DNA of 64,000 nt from an uncultured Pedobacter sp. (GCF_913776295.1 NZ_CAJYOJ010000078.1:1-64000), one strand, 5' to 3'. Positions 17,912-26,510 are shown, counted from the stretch's first letter. Numbers and translations are program-made. The notes: generated by a model not told the origin, from the sequence alone.

Positions 17912-17939
17912 CAAAGATACGAAAAAACTTATTTAACAA
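17912..17939 (-). promoter_or_regulatory. promoter of the isc operon
   Basis: On the minus strand TATCTTTG (17912-17919) matches TAnnTTTG exactly, with TTG 17 bases upstream (17937-17939). The predicted start is about 19 bases before the iscS ATG. The sequence TTTTCGTATCTTTG is shared with the guaB promoter. Confidence 0.7.
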
Positions 17940-18006
17940 TTATAAATAATAGCTATGAGCTTATAGAGAAAAGCTGCATTTTTACATTAACATAACCTTA
18001 TATTCT

Positions 18007-18414
18007 ATGAAAAAGATAGAACACATCGGTATCGCGGTAAAAGACCTTAACCGTTCCATTGCCATTTATGAAAAACTGCTTAATACCGATTGTTATAAAA
18101 CGGAACAGGTGGCATCCGAATTGGTCAATACCGCTTTTTTTAAAACCGGCGAGAACAAGGTAGAGTTGCTTCAGGCTACTGCTCCTGACAGTGCAATTGC
18201 GAAATTTATTGAGAAAAAAGGAGAAGGCATTCATCATATCGCTTTCCTGGTTGATGATATTCTGGCCGAAATGGAAAGGCTTCACCAGGAGGGGTTTGTA
18301 TTGCTTAGCGAATCGCCCAAAAAAGGAGCAGATAATAAAATGGTATGTTTTGTTCATCCAAAAGATACCACTGGCGTGCTGATTGAAATCTGCCAGGAGA
18401 TTAAATGGATTTAG
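18007..18414 (+). CDS. mce: methylmalonyl-CoA epimerase
   Basis: Interconverts the (R) and (S) forms of methylmalonyl-CoA in the propionate/succinate pathway. 135 residues of the vicinal-oxygen-chelate fold in two beta-alpha-beta modules. Metal ligands are suggested by HIGIAV at the N terminus, HHIAFLVDD in the middle and LIEICQ at the C-terminal end. It is transcribed divergently from iscS. No mutase genes are adjacent. Confidence 0.9.
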   Translation: MKKIEHIGIAVKDLNRSIAIYEKLLNTDCYKTEQVASELVNTAFFKTGENKVELLQATAPDSAIAKFIEKKGEGIHHIAFLVDDILAEMERLHQEGFVLLSESPKKGADNKMVCFVHPKDTTGVLIEICQEIKWI

Positions 18415-18416
18415 AG

Positions 18417-18480
18417 GATGTAAGATGGAAAAGGCAAGATGGAAAAGGCAAGATGGAAGATGGGAAAGGTAAAAGGGAAA
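18417..18480 (+). repeat. degenerate tandem tract (GGAAAAGGCAAGAT words)
   Basis: Repeats of GATGGAAAAGGCAAGATGG-like words run from the mce stop codon onward. An overlapping 103-codon frame here is low-complexity and not accepted as a gene. Confidence 0.55.
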
Positions 18481-18795
18481 GTGGCTTAATTTGTCGTCGA
18501 GTTTATATTATTTTCGAATTTGGTACCCGCGATAACCGAAAGTATCTCTGCATCATGCGATCTGCTACCTGGCCTGGCAGATTTCCGCCGGAAAAAGCAC
18601 GAAAATCTTTGCAGTTTCCCTCTCGTAGCCTACAGCCCGAGGCAGGATCAAAGCGGGAGCGGTGGACTAAGCAAAGGGTAAAAGCCTCGATGCTGCCGTT
18701 ATCGAGATTTCCGTAGCTTTTTACAAGGAATTGCGCAGCAATCTTTTATACCGATAAAAACAACATTAGCGAATAAAAAACGCTGCAAGCCTTGA
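18481..18795. other. gap with probable repeat remnant
   Basis: No supportable gene. A GC-rich block around 18570-18670 (with words such as CAAAGCGGGAGCGG) looks like a decayed dispersed repeat next to copy 3 of family A. Confidence 0.4.
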
Positions 18796-18897
18796 TCTTT
18801 TGTTGCTTTTGGATCAAGCCAAAAGTAAGAGCCCTCTCGGCGGCGGCGAGCCGAGCCAAGACCGGGCTGTATGGCATAAGGAATCAGTTACCTCACT
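18796..18897 (+). repeat. dispersed repeat family A, copy 3 (short, diverged)
   Basis: It contains only the hairpin/GC-rich/tail half. The hairpin arms are TTGCTTTTGG and CCAAAAGTAA. Relative to other copies a T-A pair has become G-C on both arms and an A-T pair has become G-T, so pairing is kept despite sequence change. Confidence 0.7.
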
Positions 18898-18967
18898 CAT
18901 ATGGAAATTCAGTATTTTATATATAACCTCACTTGAAAACGAACGGTTCCGCATTTTATAGCATCTA

Positions 18968-19034
18968 CAGCCCTGCTAACCGCTATAGTCCCGATGAAGA
19001 ATCGGGTGCTGCCGCTTTTATCAGGTTTATTTAA
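18968..19034 (+). repeat. repeat family B copy with internal CCGAT hairpin
   Basis: CAGCCCTGCTA...ATAGT and ATCAGGTTTAT match the family B copies at 55253 and 55386. Between the two halves sits the hairpin CCCGATGAAGAATCGGG (18990-19006), at the same position as a longer hairpin in the 55386 copy. Confidence 0.6.
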
Positions 19035-19129
19035 ATTTGGCCTGTGGTTCTAGGGCGGAACAATTGCATAAAACAGATAATTTTAAAGCTCCTGATCCTG
19101 AAATCCTGTAATCTTAAAAATCCTATTCT

Positions 19130-19414
19130 ATGTCACTAATCAATATCATCAGCAAAGATTTCGATATTCCAGATCAGCTTTCCGAAAATCAATTGCGTAC
19201 GGTTCTGGTTGATGCCTTTGCTTACCTCATCGATAACGATTTTCCTAAACTGATCCAGATTTTATATAAAGCGGATGTGGATCAGTATAAATTAAAGGAA
19301 TTGCTGGAGACGGTTGAAGACTCCAGTTCAGCTGAAGTCATTGCTGATGCTTATATTGCCCGGCAGAAGGCCAAAATAGAAACCTGGAAGAAATATAGTC
19401 CGAAAAAGGATTAA
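19130..19414 (+). CDS. hypothetical protein, 94 residues
   Basis: Not recognised. A soluble, acidic, helix-rich protein without signal peptide: residues 19-58 (LSENQLRTVLVDAFAYLIDN and following) look like an amphipathic helical bundle, with a basic tail KIETWKKYSPKKD. It has a normal start, good length and clean boundaries and is flanked by non-coding sequence. Codon use resembles neighbouring genes, so it is probably a real, single-gene unit. Confidence 0.6.
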   Translation: MSLINIISKDFDIPDQLSENQLRTVLVDAFAYLIDNDFPKLIQILYKADVDQYKLKELLETVEDSSSAEVIADAYIARQKAKIETWKKYSPKKD

Positions 19415-19489
19415 ATTCGCTTCGTCGTGCCTTTTCCAATAATGTTTTATCTATAACGATACCTTAATGATAAACCTGATGGGACGGAA

Positions 19490-19507
19490 GCCGATCCTTT
19501 AATCGGC
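19490..19507. repeat. CCGAT hairpin in the 19.4-19.7 kb gap
   Basis: Perfect hairpin GCCGATCCTTTAATCGGC. It resembles the CCGAT...ATCGG modules nested in other repeats of this window. The rest of this 294-bp gap shows no gene. Confidence 0.6.
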
Positions 19508-19708
19508 AGGAGGTACAGCAGGGAAAACCCACTTCTATGAAACATAGTTCTTTCATTTCCAAAACAAAAAAATGAAATATGTTCCGTTATCTTTAGCTGA
19601 TCTTGGCACGTGTCTAATTTTTATAAAACACTATGTTTACAATATTTGGATGGTAGAGATATCCGTTTTTTATCGTCAGTGAAAACTATATCATTTCTAA
19701 ACGTGTGC

Positions 19709-20398
19709 TTATTCTTGCGAAGGATTAAAGCGGTTATACATATCCATATCGAAAAATGAAACCGAGTTGATCTTATCTGCTTTCAGCACAAGATCCGTTT
19801 TCAGCTCATCGGTATTTGCTACGGATCCATCCTCAATATAACTGGCATAAACGGTTAGATACTGCGTGGTAAAAACCAATTCCCTATCATCAGCCTTGCG
19901 GTAACCGCTAAAGGCAGGGGTAATGCGGATATAACTGGTGGTAAACGGTTTTGGCAATTCTTTTACCCATCCAATATAGAATTTGCCGCTATCCATGGTA
20001 AACTGTAAAAGATGGGCATCAAAAAAAGACGAACTTAGTAGCAATTCAAACTCATTTCCTGAAGTCGCTATCGCTTTTTTAATGGCTTTAAGGCGATTGA
20101 TAAATAGATTAGCTATTTCTGTGGCCGCAACTGCAACGAATAATGACAAGCTTGTGGTGCCGAAATAAGGTGCATGGATGGGGAGTAATTTGCTAAGGTA
20201 TTCAACTGCTTCTGGCCAGATGGCAATAAAAATTGCCCTTAATATAAAACATGCGCCAAGTAATAAGATGCCTGCAAAAGCGGAATTTAATAAGATACGC
20301 TGACTTTCGAGCCGGTATTGTACATAGCGTAAATACCTGAACCTGATTAATATATAATAGCCGCCTACAAGAGGAAACAAAAGTAGGTTAAAAGGCAT
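19709..20398 (-). CDS. membrane protein of unknown function
   Basis: 229 residues. Hydrophobic segments at about 4-20, 38-62 and 82-98 suggest three membrane helices, followed by a soluble C-terminal domain of about 120 residues that begins near NEFELLLSSSF. No family recognised. It starts 8 bases after the stop of a 55-codon gene on the same strand, so the two form an operon. Confidence 0.65.
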   Translation of the reverse strand: MPFNLLLFPLVGGYYILIRFRYLRYVQYRLESQRILLNSAFAGILLLGACFILRAIFIAIWPEAVEYLSKLLPIHAPYFGTTSLSLFVAVAATEIANLFINRLKAIKKAIATSGNEFELLLSSSFFDAHLLQFTMDSGKFYIGWVKELPKPFTTSYIRITPAFSGYRKADDRELVFTTQYLTVYASYIEDGSVANTDELKTDLVLKADKINSVSFFDMDMYNRFNPSQE

Positions 20399-20406
20399 TT
20401 ATCAGG

Positions 20407-20574
20407 CTATTTTTTGTTTTTGTCCTTTTCTATCTTTTTGAAGATATTTGATTGCATTAATGCACCCACCATCTGGATAACTCTTGGCTGTGCAAAAAAA
20501 TCAGGACTTTTTATATAGAGCTTCCCGCTGCTATCTGCATGGATGATGCTCTCTAATTCGCCGTGTTTTCTCAT
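20407..20574 (-). CDS. small hypothetical protein, 55 residues
   Basis: Starts MRKHGELESIIHADSSGKLY and ends in a lysine-rich tail. It contains SPDFFAQPRVIQMVGALMQS, a predicted amphipathic helix, and no membrane segment or signal peptide. An exact TAnnTTTG element lies five bases upstream of its ATG, and the next gene starts 8 bases after its stop. Both support a real gene although it is very short. No function is assigned. Confidence 0.7.
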   Translation of the reverse strand: MRKHGELESIIHADSSGKLYIKSPDFFAQPRVIQMVGALMQSNIFKKIEKDKNKK

Positions 20575-20578
20575 ATCT

Positions 20579-20586
20579 CAAATTTA
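20579..20586 (-). promoter_or_regulatory. -7 promoter element giving a nearly leaderless mRNA
   Basis: TAAATTTG on the minus strand matches TAnnTTTG exactly. Transcription would start at about 20575, one base before the ATG at 20574 of the 55-residue gene. A TTTT tract lies 21 bases upstream. Confidence 0.6.
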
Positions 20587-20657
20587 CATATATTTTTTAA
20601 ATATCTGAAAAACAATATTAAACTTTAAAAGTTTACTTTTGCCCCATTCGGCTACGG

Positions 20658-20692
20658 TATGTTTTTGCTCCTCCGCAGGCGGAAAAAACATA
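20658..20692. repeat. AT-arm palindrome with GC-rich centre
   Basis: TATGTTTTT (20658-20666) and AAAAACATA (20684-20692) are inverted arms around CTCCGCAGGCGG. It lies upstream of the rpmE promoter and looks like a small dispersed palindrome. Confidence 0.5.
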
Positions 20693-20716
20693 TAATTTAA
20701 AATTCTTTATTTAGGC

Positions 20717-20747
20717 TTGTAAATCAAAAATAAAATTAGGATATTTG
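20717..20747 (+). promoter_or_regulatory. promoter of rpmE
   Basis: TTG at 20717-20719, 20-bp spacer, then GATATTTG (20740-20747), a one-mismatch TAnnTTTG. Predicted transcription start is near 20751, leaving a leader of about 110 bases. Confidence 0.55.
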
Positions 20748-20750
20748 CAT

Positions 20751-20861
20751 CCTCTAAAATAGAGGTAGAAAGACTAATAGGAAATGTCATAAGCGTTGTT
20801 GCCAGCAAATTGCAAGAATGTTCTTGATGCTTTCACACAAATAACTAAAAATAATATTCAA
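20751..20861 (+). promoter_or_regulatory. long 5' leader of rpmE, candidate regulatory RNA
   Basis: The leader begins with the hairpin CCTCTAAAATAGAGG (20751-20765) and continues as about 95 bases without a gene. L31 autoregulatory leaders are known from other phyla. Whether this one binds L31 is inference. Confidence 0.35.
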
Positions 20862-21110
20862 ATGAAAAAAGATTTGCACCCATCAAGCTACAGACCAGTT
20901 GTTTTTAAAGACATGTCTAACGAATATGCTTTCTTAACAAAATCTTGTGTAGATACTAAAGAAACAATTAAATGGGAAGATGGTAACGAGTATCCGCTTT
21001 ATAAATTAGAGATTTCTCACACTTCACACCCTTTTTATACTGGTAAAATGAAATTGGTTGATACAGCAGGACGTATCGATAAGTTCAAAAACCGTTACGC
21101 TAAGAAATAA
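20862..21110 (+). CDS. rpmE: 50S ribosomal protein L31, type B
   Basis: Large-subunit ribosomal protein of 82 residues. The type B form is recognised from [24 protein letters not shown] and the C-terminal basic [10 protein letters not shown], and it lacks the zinc-binding CxxC pairs of type A. I chose the ATG at 20862 because the 22 upstream codons are leader sequence. It has its own promoter and terminator. Confidence 0.93.
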   Translation: MKKDLHPSSYRPVVFKDMSNEYAFLTKSCVDTKETIKWEDGNEYPLYKLEISHTSHPFYTGKMKLVDTAGRIDKFKNRYAKK

Positions 21111-21135
21111 TTTTAGCAACAAAAAGCATTTTTTG

Positions 21136-21169
21136 AAGTCCCTTTGCCAAAAGCATCGGGACTTTTTTT
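21136..21169 (+). terminator. intrinsic terminator of rpmE
   Basis: AAGTCCC (21136-21142) pairs with GGGACTT, followed by a run of Ts. It ends 14 bases before the GlmU-like gene start. Confidence 0.85.
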
Positions 21170-21182
21170 ATTTTTGCTGCTT

Positions 21183-22349
21183 ATGACAATCAATTTATTT
21201 GATGATGCTTCCTGGATGTCCTTACGTCCGCTTACGTTTACCAGGCCTGTGGCCGATTTACGGATTGGTATTCTAACCATTGCCGAAAAATGGGCAAGAT
21301 ATTTAAATGCTGATTTTGGTTTTTATACCCAGGATTACCTTTCCATTAAATTTGCACCAAAACCCAATGCCGATTTATTTATAAATGGCGCTGTGTGTCC
21401 TGATGAATCCTTAATTGAGGCAATTTCTGGGCTAAAAGCAGGTGAAGCACTTCATAAAAATGATATTGTTGTAGCTTACATTTCTGATCAGCACGATCCC
21501 GAAGCCGTTAAGTTGTTAAAACAGATTGAATATCCCGGAGATTTTACCCGGATTGTTTATCCGGAGCATATTTTTGGAAATAACCCGGCAGAGATCAGAA
21601 AAGATTTTAAACTGTTAACCGAAGGACGCAGCTCTGCAAAACTAAGCAGTACCAATCAGTTGTTAGGCGACGATATTTTTATGGAGGAAGGTGCAAAGGC
21701 CGAATGCTGCGTGTTTAATAGTACTTATGGGCCAATTTACATCGGTAAAAATGCAGAGGTTTGGGAAGGCTCTTTAATCAGGGGATCTTTTGCATTATGC
21801 GAAAATTCGTCCATAAAAATGGGTTCGAAGATATATTCGGGTACCACAATTGGTCCCAATAGTCGTGCCGGTGGTGAAATTAACAATGCTGTAATCTGGG
21901 GTAATTCGGCCAAAGGCCATGAAGGGTATCTGGGCAATTCGGTAATGGGCGAGTGGTGTAATATCGGCGCCGATACCAACAATTCAAATTTGAAAAATAA
22001 TTACGCAGAAGTGAAACTTTATGATTATGAAGATCGGAAGATGCGGAATACCAGCCTGCAGTTTTGTGGCCTGATTATGGCCGACCACGCTAAAGCTGGC
22101 ATAAATACCATGTTTAATACCGGTAGCGTAGTAGGGGTTGGGGCCAATGTTTTTGGAGCTGGTTTTCCACCAAATCACATCGCCGATTTTAGTTGGGGCG
22201 GTGCCGCCGGTTTCGATACCTATAAATTGCACAAAATGTTCGAAACAACCGGAAAGGTATTTGCAAGAAAAGATGTGGCTTTTGATGAGGCAGAAAAAAA
22301 CATTTTGACAAAAGTATTTGAATTAACCGAATCGTATAGGCGATTTTAA
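21183..22349 (+). CDS. alternative GlmU: sugar-1-phosphate uridylyl/acetyltransferase-like protein
   Basis: 388 residues from the ATG at 21183 (MTINLFDDASW). The earlier TTG lies inside the rpmE terminator. It matches the alternative bacterial GlmU family typical of Bacteroidota (TIGR03991). The N-terminal nucleotidyltransferase half contains RPLTFTRPVADLRIG. The C-terminal left-handed beta-helix has hexapeptide repeats (IYIGKNAEVWEGSLIRGSF and following). Expected product is UDP-N-acetylglucosamine for the envelope. It is followed closely by tpiA and prmA, probably one operon. Confidence 0.85.
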   Translation: MTINLFDDASWMSLRPLTFTRPVADLRIGILTIAEKWARYLNADFGFYTQDYLSIKFAPKPNADLFINGAVCPDESLIEAISGLKAGEALHKNDIVVAYISDQHDPEAVKLLKQIEYPGDFTRIVYPEHIFGNNPAEIRKDFKLLTEGRSSAKLSSTNQLLGDDIFMEEGAKAECCVFNSTYGPIYIGKNAEVWEGSLIRGSFALCENSSIKMGSKIYSGTTIGPNSRAGGEINNAVIWGNSAKGHEGYLGNSVMGEWCNIGADTNNSNLKNNYAEVKLYDYEDRKMRNTSLQFCGLIMADHAKAGINTMFNTGSVVGVGANVFGAGFPPNHIADFSWGGAAGFDTYKLHKMFETTGKVFARKDVAFDEAEKNILTKVFELTESYRRF

Positions 22350-22396
22350 TATAAAACCTGATCTAAAAAGATCAACCAACCATTAAATAATACAAA

Positions 22397-23158
22397 ATGA
22401 GAAAAAAGATTGTTGCCGGTAACTGGAAAATGAATTTAGATTATAATGAAGGTGTTTCGTTGTTCAGCGAAATCGTAAATATGGTTAAAGATGAGCGTAA
22501 AGGCGATCAGCTGGCCATCATTTGCTCGCCATTTATTCATTTGAACAGTCTGGCAAAATTGGGTGGTAACGATGTTAAAATTGGCGCTCAAAATATCAGC
22601 GATAAGGAAAGTGGCGCCTATACAGGCGAAATTTCGGCTAAAATGGTTAAATCCGTTGGCGCAGAATATGTGATTTTGGGTCACTCAGAACGCAGGCAAT
22701 ATTTCGCCGAAAGCGATGCTTTATTGGCTGAAAAAACTAAAATTGCTTTAGCCAATGGTTTAACCCCAATTTTCTGCATCGGCGAAACCTTAGACGAGCG
22801 TAATAACGGCAGTTATTATGAAGTGTTGAAAAAACAATTAGTAGGGGGGATCTTTAGCTTAACTGAAGAAGATTTCAAAAAAATTGTGATCGCTTACGAA
22901 CCTGTTTGGGCTATCGGAACGGGATTGACTGCTTCGCCGGAACAGGCACAGGATATCCACGCTTTTATCCGCAGTGAAATTGAAGCCAATTATGGATTCA
23001 ATGTGGCTGATGACACGACTATTTTATATGGTGGCAGCTGTAACCCGGGCAATGCAGCAAGTTTATTCGCGCAAAAAGATATTGATGGTGGACTGATTGG
23101 TGGTGCATCGTTAAAATCACGCGATTTTACAGATATTATTAAAGCATTAAACAGCTAA
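22397..23158 (+). CDS. tpiA: triosephosphate isomerase
   Basis: Glycolytic and gluconeogenic interconversion of dihydroxyacetone phosphate and glyceraldehyde 3-phosphate. TIM barrel of 253 residues, the usual length. Catalytic Lys11 is in AGNWKMN, the histidine in GHSERR and the glutamate in [11 protein letters not shown], with the phosphate loop [10 protein letters not shown]. The stop overlaps the prmA start as TAATG. Confidence 0.97.
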   Translation: MRKKIVAGNWKMNLDYNEGVSLFSEIVNMVKDERKGDQLAIICSPFIHLNSLAKLGGNDVKIGAQNISDKESGAYTGEISAKMVKSVGAEYVILGHSERRQYFAESDALLAEKTKIALANGLTPIFCIGETLDERNNGSYYEVLKKQLVGGIFSLTEEDFKKIVIAYEPVWAIGTGLTASPEQAQDIHAFIRSEIEANYGFNVADDTTILYGGSCNPGNAASLFAQKDIDGGLIGGASLKSRDFTDIIKALNS

Positions 23159-23997
23159 TGCAATACATAAAAGCAATATTTACTTTCAAAGGTATCGAAG
23201 ATTATCAACAGGATCTGCTCATTAGCGATCTTGCTGACCTGGGTTTCGATACTTTTGAAGATAGTGATGGTGGTTTTACGGCTTTCGTCATCAGGGATAA
23301 TTTTAATGAGCAAGAATTAAAGAATTTATTAGGCAATTACAGGGAAGAGTTTGTAACAGAATACACTTTAGAAGATGTTGCCGACGAAAACTGGAATGCC
23401 GAATGGGAAAAGAATTTTAGTCCGTTGATTATTGATGATGTGTGTTATGTAAGGGCAACCTTTCATGAACCACAACCGTCATATCCTTACGAGATTGTGA
23501 TTGATCCCAAAATGTCTTTCGGCACTGGTCATCATCAAACGACTACCATGATGATGCAATATATTTTAGCCGCCGATTTAAAGGATAAAAATATCCTGGA
23601 TATGGGCTGTGGAACCGGAATTCTGGCAATCCTGGCGGCAAAACTCGGTGCTAAAACTTTAATGGCCATTGATTATGACGATATCTGTTACGAAAGCACT
23701 GTAGAAAATGCTGAGCTTAATCAGGTGTATAATTTAAAAGCACTTTGTGGCAGTAAGGAAGTCATTCCGGATGATGAATACGATGTGATTTTTGCCAACA
23801 TCAACAGGAATATCCTTTTAGATCAGATCCATCGCTATGCGGATGTTTTAAAAGGCGGAGGACGAATTTTCTTCAGCGGTTTCTATTTAGATCCTGATTT
23901 AGGAATGATTACTGATGAATGCGCTCAATACGGAATAAAATACGTTGACCATAAACAGAATGGTGATTGGGTAGCCGCACAGTTCGAGAAGAGGTAG
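23158..23997 (+). CDS. prmA: ribosomal protein L11 methyltransferase
   Basis: SAM-dependent methylase of ribosomal protein L11. 279 residues: an N-terminal substrate-recognition domain (about 1-95), then the Rossmann-fold methyltransferase domain. SAM-binding motif I is DMGCGTGILAILAAKLGA, preceded by the PrmA signature FGTGHHQTT. An NxxxN motif (FANINRNILL) fits motif IV. It is translationally coupled to tpiA. Confidence 0.94.
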   Translation: MQYIKAIFTFKGIEDYQQDLLISDLADLGFDTFEDSDGGFTAFVIRDNFNEQELKNLLGNYREEFVTEYTLEDVADENWNAEWEKNFSPLIIDDVCYVRATFHEPQPSYPYEIVIDPKMSFGTGHHQTTTMMMQYILAADLKDKNILDMGCGTGILAILAAKLGAKTLMAIDYDDICYESTVENAELNQVYNLKALCGSKEVIPDDEYDVIFANINRNILLDQIHRYADVLKGGGRIFFSGFYLDPDLGMITDECAQYGIKYVDHKQNGDWVAAQFEKR

Positions 23998-23999
23998 AA

Positions 24000-24150
24000 G
24001 GGTGGAAGGTTTAGGGTTTAAGGTTTAAGTTTTAGGGTTTAGGGAATGGTTTCCATGTTTCAAATGTTGTATATCCTATCGTATTTTCAATCCAGCATCT
24101 CACCCCTGATGTCTCCAATCTCATATCTCCTGTCTCACACCTAAAATAAA
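24000..24150 (+). repeat. degenerate tandem tract (GGTTTAGGGTTTAAGG and CTCATATCTCC words)
   Basis: Two word types follow one another: GGTTTAGGGTTTAAGGTTTA-like repeats at about 24008-24045 and ATCTCA/GTCTCA-like repeats at about 24098-24140. There is no coding potential. It separates prmA from mpl. Confidence 0.5.
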
Positions 24151-24155
24151 AAAAT

Positions 24156-25508
24156 ATGCGTATACATTTTATCGCGATCGGTGGGAGTGCCATGCATAAC
24201 CTGGCCATCGCCCTACATAAAAAAGGTTACCAGATTTCAGGATCCGATGATGTGATCTTTGAACCTGCAAAATCACGTCTGGATAAATACGGTTTATTGC
24301 CAATTGAAATGGGCTGGGATGAAAACCGCATTTCAAATGATCTGGATGCCGTGATTTTGGGTATGCATGCCCGTATCGACAATCCTGAGTTATTGAAAGC
24401 ACAGGAGTTGGGTATTAAAATCTATTCTTATCCTGAATACATTTACGAGCAGAGCAAAAATAAACTGCGGGTAGTAATTGGTGGAAGTCATGGTAAAACG
24501 ACCATCACCAGTATGATCCTGCATGTGCTTAATTATTATAAACGTGATTTCGATTATTTAGTTGGTGCGCAATTGGCAGGTTTCGAAACCATGGTAAAGG
24601 TTACGGAAGAGGCACCTGTAATGATTATAGAAGGAGATGAATATTTGTCTTCACCAATTGACAGAAGACCAAAATTTCATCTGTATCAAGCAAATGTTGC
24701 GGTAATTAGTGGTATTGCCTGGGATCATATCAACGTGTTTCCGACCTATGCTGATTATGCCCTGCAGTTTGATAAATTCATCGATACCATTGAACCAAAA
24801 GGCGTATTGATTTATTGTAAAGCGGATGCTGACCTGAATGAAATGGTATCGCGTTCAAAATCTGGTGTGACGAAGATCGGTTATGCTATTCCTGAACATG
24901 CGATCAGAAACGGTATCACATACCTCCTGCCGGAAGAAACGGCGCTTAAGATTTTTGGCGATCATAACCTGATGAACCTTAATGCTGCGAAATTGGTTTG
25001 TAAGGAATTGGGCATCAATGAAAATGAATTTGATGCTGCAATTGCTTCGTTTACAGGTGCTTCCAAGCGTTTAGAAGTGATTTCAGCAGATGAATCGACC
25101 AATGTTTACAAAGATTTTGCACATTCACCATCAAAATTAAAAGCTACGATTGATGCAGTTAAAGCGCAGTTTACCGACCGTAAATTAGTAGCCTGTATTG
25201 AATTACATACTTTTAGCAGTTTAAACAAAGATTTTTTGAAAGAATATACGGGTGCGATGGATAAAGCTGACGAGGCCATTGTGTTTATCGACATTAAATC
25301 TTTCGAACAAAAACGCATGGAGCCGTTTTCTGAAGATGATGTACAACAGGCTTTCGCCAATCCAGAACTGAAGTTTTTTAACGATGCAGTTAAGTTAAAA
25401 ACTTATTTATTGAGTTTGCATTACAAAGATACCAATCTGTTGATGATGAGTTCTGGTAATTATGCAGGTTTTGATCTGCCTGAACTGGCGGCTGCTCTAA
25501 AGAAATAG
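24156..25508 (+). CDS. mpl: UDP-N-acetylmuramate:tripeptide ligase
   Basis: Murein-recycling ligase that attaches recovered L-Ala-D-Glu-meso-DAP tripeptide to UDP-MurNAc. 450 residues of the Mur ligase family. The N-terminal Rossmann motif is HFIAIGGSAMHNLAIAL (MurC has GxGG-x-GMSG here), and the ATP P-loop GGSHGKTT is at 109-116. Central EGDEYLSSPIDRRPKF is typical of Mpl and distinguishes it from MurC. Confidence 0.9.
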   Translation: MRIHFIAIGGSAMHNLAIALHKKGYQISGSDDVIFEPAKSRLDKYGLLPIEMGWDENRISNDLDAVILGMHARIDNPELLKAQELGIKIYSYPEYIYEQSKNKLRVVIGGSHGKTTITSMILHVLNYYKRDFDYLVGAQLAGFETMVKVTEEAPVMIIEGDEYLSSPIDRRPKFHLYQANVAVISGIAWDHINVFPTYADYALQFDKFIDTIEPKGVLIYCKADADLNEMVSRSKSGVTKIGYAIPEHAIRNGITYLLPEETALKIFGDHNLMNLNAAKLVCKELGINENEFDAAIASFTGASKRLEVISADESTNVYKDFAHSPSKLKATIDAVKAQFTDRKLVACIELHTFSSLNKDFLKEYTGAMDKADEAIVFIDIKSFEQKRMEPFSEDDVQQAFANPELKFFNDAVKLKTYLLSLHYKDTNLLMMSSGNYAGFDLPELAAALKK

Positions 25509-25527
25509 ACATGAAATATTAGACGTG

Positions 25528-25576
25528 AGATTTGAGAGGTATCAGTCTCCGATTTCAAGTCTAATATCTCAAATCT
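25528..25576. repeat. AGATTTGAGA inverted-repeat element (copy 2)
   Basis: AGATTTGAGA (25528-25537) and TCTCAAATCT (25567-25576) are perfect inverted arms, identical to those at 16089-16141. It lies between mpl and the XRE regulator. Confidence 0.7.
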
Positions 25577-25584
25577 AAAAAAGG

Positions 25585-25911
25585 ATGAAAAGCATTGGAG
25601 ATCATATCAAACAAACTAGATTGTCTCTGGGGTTAAGCCAGGCTGATGCTGCTAAAAAATTAAATATCTCTACGCCGGCTTTCTGTAAAATAGAAACCGG
25701 ACAAACCGACATCAATATCTCCCGCTTACTGCAGATTTCTAAAATATTTAAGGTTCCGGTAATACAATTAATTACGGGGCAGCCGGGGGTATCAGAATCT
25801 GATTTCTCGCAAGAGCTCATTGCACTTAAAAAAGAACTGATCGAAAAGGAAGAAGAACTTAATAAACTAAGAAAAAAAGTAATCGACCTGTACGACAAAC
25901 TTGGGATGTAA
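25585..25911 (+). CDS. XRE-family transcriptional regulator with coiled-coil tail
   Basis: 108 residues. The N-terminal helix-turn-helix (about 5-62) is of the Cro/cI type: HIKQTRLSLGLSQADAAKKL with the SISTPAFCKIE-like recognition region. The C-terminal 35 residues (SQELIALKKELIEKEEELNK and onward) are a strongly predicted coiled coil, likely for dimerisation. Target genes are unknown. No toxin-like partner is adjacent. Confidence 0.85.
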   Translation: MKSIGDHIKQTRLSLGLSQADAAKKLNISTPAFCKIETGQTDINISRLLQISKIFKVPVIQLITGQPGVSESDFSQELIALKKELIEKEEELNKLRKKVIDLYDKLGM

Positions 25912-25992
25912 GATTTGATATCGTCTATTGAACCGATTTATTATCATTAAAAAGCTATTTAATAGAATAAAATTCATTTTTATTTAAAATAT

Positions 25993-26024
25993 TTTGAATT
26001 ATATTCTTACTATCAATAGCTTTG
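25993..26024 (+). promoter_or_regulatory. consensus promoter giving a leaderless lrp-type mRNA
   Basis: TTTG (25993-25996), exactly 20 bp, then TAGCTTTG (26017-26024), a full match to the Bacteroidota consensus. The predicted start coincides with the ATG at 26029. Confidence 0.75.
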
Positions 26025-26028
26025 AAGA

Positions 26029-26508
26029 ATGGTAATTGAAAGCAATTTTAATCTGGATCATATTGATCTGGCGATACTCAGACTCATGCAGGATAATGCC
26101 CGGATCTCAAATGTAGATTTAGCGAGGGCGTTAGATCTTGTTCCATCGGCAGTACTGGAACGTGTAAAAAAACTCGAAAAGAAGAATGTCATTACCGGAT
26201 ATCATGCGAAGGTAAACCCCGCTGCGGTTGATTTAAAATTATTGGCGTTTATCTCCATGAAATCATCACAAAGTTTTAGTTGTAATGATACCGCAAGCGA
26301 GCTGGCTAAAATTCCGGATGTGCAGGAAGTACACGTCATTGCTGGCGATGATTGTTTCCTGGTGAAAGTGAGAACAACTGATTCAGCATCTTTAATGGCT
26401 TTGCTACGCGATGAATTTAGTAAGGTTCCCAATATTTTATCCCTGAAGACTACCATTGTGTTAGAAACAGTAAAGGAACAGCAACAATTGATCATCCCCG
26501 AAAATTAA
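26029..26508 (+). CDS. Lrp/AsnC family transcriptional regulator
   Basis: 159 residues: N-terminal winged helix-turn-helix (about 8-65, LDHIDLAILRLMQDNARISNV onward) and a C-terminal RAM effector-binding domain (about 75-150, with VHVIAGDDCFLVKV). It is only two bases upstream of a DMT exporter gene, so the pair is probably an amino-acid-responsive regulator with its exporter. The mRNA appears leaderless. Confidence 0.9.
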   Translation: MVIESNFNLDHIDLAILRLMQDNARISNVDLARALDLVPSAVLERVKKLEKKNVITGYHAKVNPAAVDLKLLAFISMKSSQSFSCNDTASELAKIPDVQEVHVIAGDDCFLVKVRTTDSASLMALLRDEFSKVPNILSLKTTIVLETVKEQQQLIIPEN

Positions 26509-26510
26509 AA

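Noticed and set aside
18405-18716. 103-codon frame after mce
   Set aside because: N-terminal part is a low-complexity tandem tract and the rest a repeat remnant; not protein-like.
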